Below, piece after piece: positions 58,321 to 64,000 of a stretch of DNA of 64,000 nucleotides. The stretch lies in assembly GCA_947568835.1 (NCBI GenBank), contig OX387611.1:872001-936000 (forward strand), in the 5' to 3' direction. The notes under the pieces were generated by a model. It worked only from the letters and a program-made list of their open reading frames with translations. It was not told the origin of the DNA and ran no database searches. The first letter of the stretch is position 1. The number at the start of each line of letters is the position of its first letter. Origin of the DNA: Protonemura montana. Its lineage: Eukaryota > Arthropoda > Insecta > Plecoptera > Nemouridae. A program made the position numbers and the translations under genes.

Positions 58321-59885
58321 TTATTTATTTATTTATTTTTATTTAAATCATTTATTCAAGTAGAACAATATACAATTGTTATGCGAATAGGTCAGTTAAA
58401 ATAAATACAAAATATATAATACAGTGAGTTCTGGAATTTCTTACTTCTCAGGTTGTCAAAAAATCTACAGTTGAATATAAACATTTGTCTTGAAGGTAAA
58501 ATTTCAGTTCCTTTTGAAATGCTGAAGTGCCTCGAGCGTTTTTTATTTGTTTAGGCAACCTGTTGTAAAATTTGGCACCAATGTATTTAGGATTTTTGGT
58601 GAAGAGTGCTAGGTTGTGCGCCTCTAAGGTGATATCTTCTTTTTGTCGAGTATTGTAGCCGTGTATGTCACTGTTGATGGTGCGTTCTTTCAAGTTCAAT
58701 TGCGTTAGTTTGATGGTATTGTACAGGTAAAGTCCAGGGACCGTAAGTATTCCCAAGCTCTTGAACAGTGGTTTGCAGCTACTTTTTCTCGTCGCCCCTA
58801 CCATTGCTCGCAGTGCTCGTTTCTGAATTGTGAGTAGTCTTTTGATGTGCGGTGAACTACCCCAGAAGCAGATCCCGTAGGTGAGATGCGACTCGAAGAG
58901 GGCAAAGTAGGCTAGCTTGAGGGTGTTTAGACTAGCTTCAGACCTGAGATTTCGAAGTAAGAATACGATTGGAGCCAGTTTTTTCGCTATGTGTGTGATA
59001 TGAGGTTGCCAGTCAAGTGTATTGCTGATAATTAAGCCGAGGAACTTAGTTTCTGAGCTTTCACGCAAATTACTGTTACGCAGACGAATTACGGGACTTG
59101 CGAGAAGAGGTCTTTGCCGGGTGTGAAACTGGAGGTAAGTGGATTTGGTAGCGTTGACGATTAGCTTAGATGAGCTGCACCAATTTTCCATGTTCTTTGT
59201 TGCTTGATTAGCTATCTGGTGTAGAGTATCTGAATTGTTGTCCGCCACCAGGTGACTTGTGTCGTCTGCATAGATGGCAACGGTTCCTTTGCCAAGGGCA
59301 GCAGGTAAGTGGTTAGCATATAATATGTAAAGTAGAGGTCCTAGCACGGTACCTTGCGGTACTCCTAAATAAGTTGTTCTCTCATTTGATTTTGTGTTGG
59401 TGAGTCCGCATCTGGTTTCAAGGGAGACAAATTGCCGTCTATTTGTCAGAAAAGATTTAATCCAATTACAGGCGACTCCCCTGATGCCCAAAGAGCCAAG
59501 AATTGTTATTAGCAGTTTATGGTCAAGGCTGTCGAATGCCATTGACATATCATAAAACAGGCCAATGGTAGGTGTTTTGGAGTCCAGCGATGTGTAAAGT
59601 GGGTCCAAGAAGCTATTTATTGCCATAGTTGTTGATTTATGTTTCTGGAAGCCGAACTGGTTAGGCGATAGGAGATTGTGTTTTTCTAGGAAGTTATTGA
59701 TTCGTTTTTGAACTATGACCTCGAATATTTTGGAAAATGAGGGGAGGAGGGCGATCGGTCGATAGTTTTCGGGTTTCTGCTTGTTGCCTTTTTTGAAAAT
59801 GGGGATTATCTTTGCCGTTTTTAGTTTGTTGGGGAAAATTCCGTTTTCCAAGGAGGTATTTATAATGTCCTCAAGTGTTTACAAA
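58321..59885 (-). mobile_element. 5'-truncated LINE with intact RT frame
   Basis: Minus-strand frame of 467 residues ending at a stop at 58448, covering the RT domain: IIPIFKKGNKQKPENYRPIA, SPNQFGFQKHKSTTMAI, the MSMAFDSLDHKLL motif (first catalytic Asp), VPQGTVLGPLLYILY, catalytic YADDTSHLV, then FLGLIISNTLDWQPHI, LTIQKRALRAM and the C-terminal FYNRLPKQIKNARGTSAFQK. A 3' UTR of about 125 bp ends in an (AAAT)n tail at 58321. The endonuclease and ORF1 are missing (5' truncation). It is inserted inside the pentanucleotide array. No stops suggests recent insertion. Confidence 0.92.
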
Positions 59886-59889
59886 TGAG

Positions 59890-60335
59890 CATATAGCATA
59901 GCATAGCATAGCATAGCAAAGCATAGCATAGCATAGCATAGCAAAGCATAGCAAAGCATAGCAAAGCATAGCATAGCAAAGCATAGCATAGCATTGCAAA
60001 GCATAGAATAGCATAGCATAGCTTATCAAAGCATAGCATAGCATAGCAAAGCATAGCATAGCAAAGCATAGCAAAGCATAGCAAAGCATAGCATAGAATA
60101 GCATAGCATAGCTTATCAAAGCATAGCATAGCATAGCAAAGCATATCATAGCAAAGCATAGCATAGCATAGCAAAGCATAGCATAGAATAACAAAGCATA
60201 GCATAGCATAGCATAGCAAAGCAAAGCATAGCATAGCATAGCAAAGCATAGCAAAGCAAAGCAAAGCATAGCATAGCAAAGCATAGCATAACATAACATA
60301 GCATAGCATAGCATAGCATAGAATAACAAAGCATG
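59890..60335. repeat. Pentanucleotide array, second part
   Basis: Continuation of the 57318-58320 array on the other side of the LINE, with the same variants and the same TAGCTTATCAAAGC block. Confidence 0.95.
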
Positions 60336-60440
60336 GCAATCTGACTTTAATGCAAATCACCTGTGGGTTTAATTTCTATTGCTAGCAACCTAAGCATGGA
60401 ATACGGATTTTACAGGTTTTATATCTAGAGCTCTATTCAT

Positions 60441-60735
60441 GTTATTTGAGATCAGCTGGCTGGATCCTATGCTCTATCCAGGTTATTTGAGATCAGCTGG
60501 CTGGATCCTATGCTCTATCAAGGTTATTTGAGATCAGCTGGCTGGATCCTATGCTCTATCCAGGTTATTTGAGATCAGCTGGGTGGATCCTATGCTCTAT
60601 CCAGGTTATTTGAGATCAGCTGGCTGGATCCTATGCTCTATCCAGGTTATTTGAGATCAGCTGGCTGGATCCTATGCTCTATCCATGTTATTTGAGATCA
60701 GCTGGCTGGATCCTATGCTCTATCCAGATTATTTT
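60441..60735. repeat. 41-bp tandem repeat, seven copies
   Basis: Units begin GTTATTTGAGATCAGCTGGC at 60441, 60482, 60523, 60564 and so on, each with TGGATCCTATGCTCTATCC. Very similar copies. Confidence 0.93.
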
Positions 60736-61933
60736 AAAGCAGTTTGTATCTTTACATCTATTGGGCAATGGGCTTTAATAATGCCTTCTGAATGTACATT
60801 AAAAGATATATTTTAAAAAGAAATATATCCCAGGTCTGAGGACCTAGGTAATGGACTAGGGCCATATTTGAGTAATGATCTGGCCATCGGGCATGCCCGC
60901 AGAGCATAGGGTAGCTACTGGTGAAGAGGCAAAATGCTTATTTAAATCGAAAGGGCCAAAAACTATATTTTCTTATTCATTTTCTTAGTTCTTTGGGTGG
61001 TGGTCCCATAAAAGGCTTTAAAAAGGCACAGGTAAATATTTTGTGTTCAATTGTGTTTCTTTAATGAGTTTTCAGATAAATTTAGTAGTGATTTAACGCG
61101 TAATTAATTAGTAAACCTCTAAAGACACATTATTATGATCACTGACCACAATAATTTGACTTCTGGCTTCATTCATTTACAGCGTGTAGCATCGACAGCT
61201 TCTTATGGCACGTAATTTAAATCGTCGCGCGTGGTGTTCAAGTTTGAATTTGCGTGACGTCATTTTACGTAGCGGGTTGTTGGTTACCGCTTTTTGATCG
61301 GCATCCACGCTCGGCAATTAGTCACACTCCCAAAGCCCGCCAGCCGCCATTTGCTATAGCAGTTAGTATAGCATGAGAGTGCGGATTACCTACACGGCGA
61401 AACACTCTTGTGGGGAAGAATTTCGTCGCTATTCAAGGTAATCTTATTTCAGATTTAATTTGCATGTCACAATATCCAGTAATAGTCAACCACTGATATC
61501 ATCAAGTGATTCAATTATTTATAGTGATTTTATAGCGTTTAGCTTCTTAATTATTAAAATTATCGTTCATCATCAAGACTGGAAAGCATACATTTTGCCC
61601 GTCTTGTGGATATTTCCATGACGTCATTTTTACGTAACATGATGCAATCGCTCGACGCGATTCTCATCCCCCTCCCCAACCCTCCCATGCCCACCGTTCC
61701 AACAATTAGAAGTGTGTTCAACATGGCGTCCAAGCTCGCATTCGAAGCAAATTAGCATATTTCTTTGTAAAGAAACTGAAGTGATTGTTGTGCATATTAA
61801 AGCATACATTTAGCCTGGCATGATATTTGCGTGAGGTCATTTTTATTGAACAAGGCGGTCGGTTCGTGCTCAGCCATTCCCGCGTCAGCTCGGCTACGCT
61901 AGGCATTACTAAAGCCTCGCTTTCTTTACACAG
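60736..61933. other. Region upstream of the Helitron gene
   Basis: No gene seen. 60985-61040 (GTGGTCCCATAAAAGGCTTT) resembles the end of the about 1-kb repeat units (GTGGTCCCATTAGAGGCTTT at 51620), so the Helitron 5' end may lie within this stretch. A C-rich tract is near 61668-61690. Confidence 0.4.
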
Positions 61934-64000
61934 ATGCCACCTAAGAAGCGTGTAAATCTGACGTCTCGGAAGGGCGGGAAAGGTGCAACGGCAAGAGCGG
62001 TGAGCGCGGCGGCGAGGAAAAGGGCTGCTGCTGACGAGAGAGCGAGGACGAGAGAGACGGCTGAGCGCGCCGACCATCAGGCGACTGCTAGCCCGTCGAC
62101 GTCGACGCTTGACGAGCAGCGTCCTTTTCTTTCCGCTTATCTCGAAGAAGCCCCGGTGAGTGTCTTAAAGCATGATTCATTATTAGAACAGGCCGCACCC
62201 GCTTCTCTTCCAGCTTTTTATGATCAACCCTCTACAAGCCGCTATCTGCATTCCTTTTCCGACAATGTGCCATCTGTACTCCCATCCCTTGACCAGACTC
62301 AGATCCTGGAAAATTCAGTTGGCCAGCTCCAAGAGGATAAGAACGTGCAAGTAGTAGCAAACGAACGGAGTGCCCGACTAGCGGAAAAAGCTAGAAATGC
62401 TCGCCAGCGCAGAAAGGCTGAGGATGAGGCCCAGCGTCTTCTGCGTCTGGCCCAGGTTGCCGAGTCGAAGCGTCGACGACTAGACGAAGCTTCTGAGGAA
62501 CAACGCCTACAGCTTCTTGCTGAAAAGGCCGAGTCTGAGCGCCTCCGCTTGGCAAAATGTACAGAAGAACAGCGCCTTCAGCGACTGGCCCTTAAGGCAG
62601 AGTCAAAGCGTTGCCTATTGAGTGACGAAACTGACGAACAGCGCCTTCAGCGACTAGCCCTTAAGGCAGAGTCAAAGCGTCGCCGCTTGAGTAACGAAGC
62701 TGACGAACAGCGCCTTCAACGATTGGCCCTTAAGGCAGAGGCAGAGCGTCATCGTTTGAGTGACGAAGCTGACGAACAGCGCCTTCAGCGACTAGCCCTT
62801 AAGGCAGAGGCAGAGCGTCATCGCTTGAATGACGAAGCTGACCAACAGCGCCTTCAGCGACTAGCCCTTAAGGCAGAGTCAAAGCGTCGCCGCTTGAGTG
62901 ACGAATCTGAGGAACAGCGCCTTCAGCGATTAAGCCAGAAGGCAGTCCAAACGCAGTGTGAAAGGCAGCATGAGACTACAGAGGCGCGCGAGAGCCGATT
63001 AGTCGCCGCGCGGGAGCGATCTCAGCAGCGTCGAAATGCCGAGACCAGGGATAAGCTCGCGGCGTTCGAAGTGGAAGTCTCTCAGCGCGCTGAGGAGGAG
63101 GCGTCTCAACGCGCCCAAGAGGCTGAACTAGAGCAAAGCCAGCGAGTCGCGGTCGAGGCTATTGACGTGGCAGACGATCAGTTCGAACCTGATCTTGCTC
63201 CAGTAAACCTTCATCCTTTCCACTTGGAGGCTGCACGGCAAGACGTCGCTGACGTCGCCCTCTTTCACTGCGGCAGCATGGACGAAGTATGCAGGGTGTG
63301 CGGCGCTCTGTACTTCGCAGGAGAGCGTCCATCTGACAAAATTTACAAACTCTGTTGTCACTCGGGCAACGTAATCCTCGAGCCTCTCCTCGCGTATCCC
63401 GATTTAATGCATGCGTTGCTGACCGGAGATCATTGCGAGTCTAAGAACTTCCGCAAAAACATCCGGTCGTACAACAGTTCGCTCTCCTTCGCTTCAGTCG
63501 GAGTTAAGACGGACATCCCCCAGGGCCGTGGCACATACTGTTTTCGTGTCCATGGCAACATCCAGCACAGGATCGGCCATATGGGGCAGGCGGTGCAGAA
63601 GCCCCTCTATTCGCACCTGTACTTTCTTGACGCGGAACAAGCGAAGACGCATCGAATGGACAGGCGCCAGAATGCTAATCTGCTACCCAACCTGCTTCAT
63701 GAGCTGGACGCGCTGGTTCGCGAAATAAATCCTTTTGCCCAAGGGCTTAAAACGTTAGGTCAGGTGGAGGCCGACGACAGGATCCGTGCAGCTGCCGAGG
63801 GGCGACCCGAGGTCATGGCCGAACTGCGTTTCGTGGATGACCGACGGCGGCTGTACGAAAATCCTACGGCCCATGAGGTGGCCGTTGTTTATCAGAGCGT
63901 TGACGGTGGCATGCCTCCTCTAGGACGTGATATTCGTATCCATACTCGTGGCGGATTTATTGAGCAGCTGTCTGTCCTGTCGCCCAACACGGATCCGCTC
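61934..64000 (+). CDS. Helitron Rep/helicase, N-terminal part (open at window edge)
   Basis: An uninterrupted frame of 689 codons from ATG 61934 to the window end. The N-terminus is basic (MPPKKRVNLTSRKGGKGATA). From about residue 140 to 390 it is a highly charged predicted coiled coil containing about six copies of a 23-residue repeat (EQRLQRLALKAESKRRRLS...). Then comes the zinc-finger-like block of Helitrons, CRVCGALYFAGERPSD...KLCCHSG, and LEPLLAYPDLMHALLTGDH, SFASVGVKTDIPQGRGTYCF and HIGHMGQA-like HRIGHMGQAVQKPLYSHLYF. This matches the segment before the Helitron_like_N (Rep) domain. The HUH catalytic and helicase parts would lie to the right. An AG directly before the ATG (ACACAG|ATG) leaves open an upstream exon. 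No stop or frameshift: possibly a young element. Confidence 0.87.
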   Translation, partial: MPPKKRVNLTSRKGGKGATARAVSAAARKRAAADERARTRETAERADHQATASPSTSTLDEQRPFLSAYLEEAPVSVLKHDSLLEQAAPASLPAFYDQPSTSRYLHSFSDNVPSVLPSLDQTQILENSVGQLQEDKNVQVVANERSARLAEKARNARQRRKAEDEAQRLLRLAQVAESKRRRLDEASEEQRLQLLAEKAESERLRLAKCTEEQRLQRLALKAESKRCLLSDETDEQRLQRLALKAESKRRRLSNEADEQRLQRLALKAEAERHRLSDEADEQRLQRLALKAEAERHRLNDEADQQRLQRLALKAESKRRRLSDESEEQRLQRLSQKAVQTQCERQHETTEARESRLVAARERSQQRRNAETRDKLAAFEVEVSQRAEEEASQRAQEAELEQSQRVAVEAIDVADDQFEPDLAPVNLHPFHLEAARQDVADVALFHCGSMDEVCRVCGALYFAGERPSDKIYKLCCHSGNVILEPLLAYPDLMHALLTGDHCESKNFRKNIRSYNSSLSFASVGVKTDIPQGRGTYCFRVHGNIQHRIGHMGQAVQKPLYSHLYFLDAEQAKTHRMDRRQNANLLPNLLHELDALVREINPFAQGLKTLGQVEADDRIRAAAEGRPEVMAELRFVDDRRRLYENPTAHEVAVVYQSVDGGMPPLGRDIRIHTRGGFIEQLSVLSPNTDPL

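Noticed and set aside
57318..60335. Minus-strand poly-(MLCYA) frames
   Set aside because: Simple pentanucleotide repeat; translation has no meaning.

Overview
This is eukaryotic, intron-bearing and very repeat-rich DNA from an animal, most likely an insect. The main taxonomic evidence is a multi-exon minus-strand gene (about 40.3-47.6 kb) that reads like an insect odorant receptor (7tm_6 family). The PIF/Harbinger, hAT, Helitron and non-LTR elements, and the 5S-rRNA-headed SINEs, fit an arthropod but do not fix the order.

Host genes. Two paralogous adhesion-type GPCR genes lie on the plus strand. Copy 1 shows its last two exons (3579-3959, 5914-7766) and looks intact at its 3' end; its first exons are not visible. 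Copy 2 can be followed from a signal-peptide exon (19935-20213) across a 10.9-kb repeat-filled intron to exons at 31113-31248, 32156-32518 and 33231-35065. Its C-terminal tail is cut off by a 1,011-bp Harbinger-type MITE (35018-36028), and a 36-bp minisatellite follows. The odorant-receptor gene is the third host gene. A small minus-strand gene near 8.5-8.8 kb is possible.

Mobile elements, left to right: a Harbinger transposase fragment (353-907); LINE fragments (2.6-3.1, 11.2, 12.9, 13.9, 22.7, 23.7, 24.5, 55.0, 58.3-59.9 kb); 5S-derived SINEs, some with internal tandem expansions; a fold-back pair around a SINE (11.57-12.69 kb); a hAT fragment (14.5 kb); one structurally complete PIF/Harbinger transposon (15738-19729) with TIRs, a TAA target duplication and both expected genes; two solo-LTR-like elements (20615-21913, 45584-46688); a decayed second Harbinger (28.0-29.8 kb); a large imperfect palindrome (about 47.95-54.68 kb) enclosing three tandem copies of an about 1-kb repeat; and the 5' part of a Helitron-type Rep/helicase gene open to the right edge (61934-64000).

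Tandem arrays: 14-bp (4276-5371), 91-bp 5S-promoter units (3.3, 5.4, 31.4 kb), 189-bp satellite (25.3-27.4 kb), 10-bp (30.85 kb), 36-bp (36.1-37.4 kb), 112-bp (39.25 kb), 5-bp (57.3-60.3 kb, split by a LINE) and 41-bp (60.44 kb).

The most unusual signal is the 5S-derived family. The two GPCR paralogues carry the same SINE insertions at matching intron positions, but opposite copies have expanded different internal units: the 14-bp VNTR in copy 1, the 91-bp unit in copy 2. Calls rest on reading the sequence; no database search was possible, and exon boundaries are inferred from GT/AG sites and phase.
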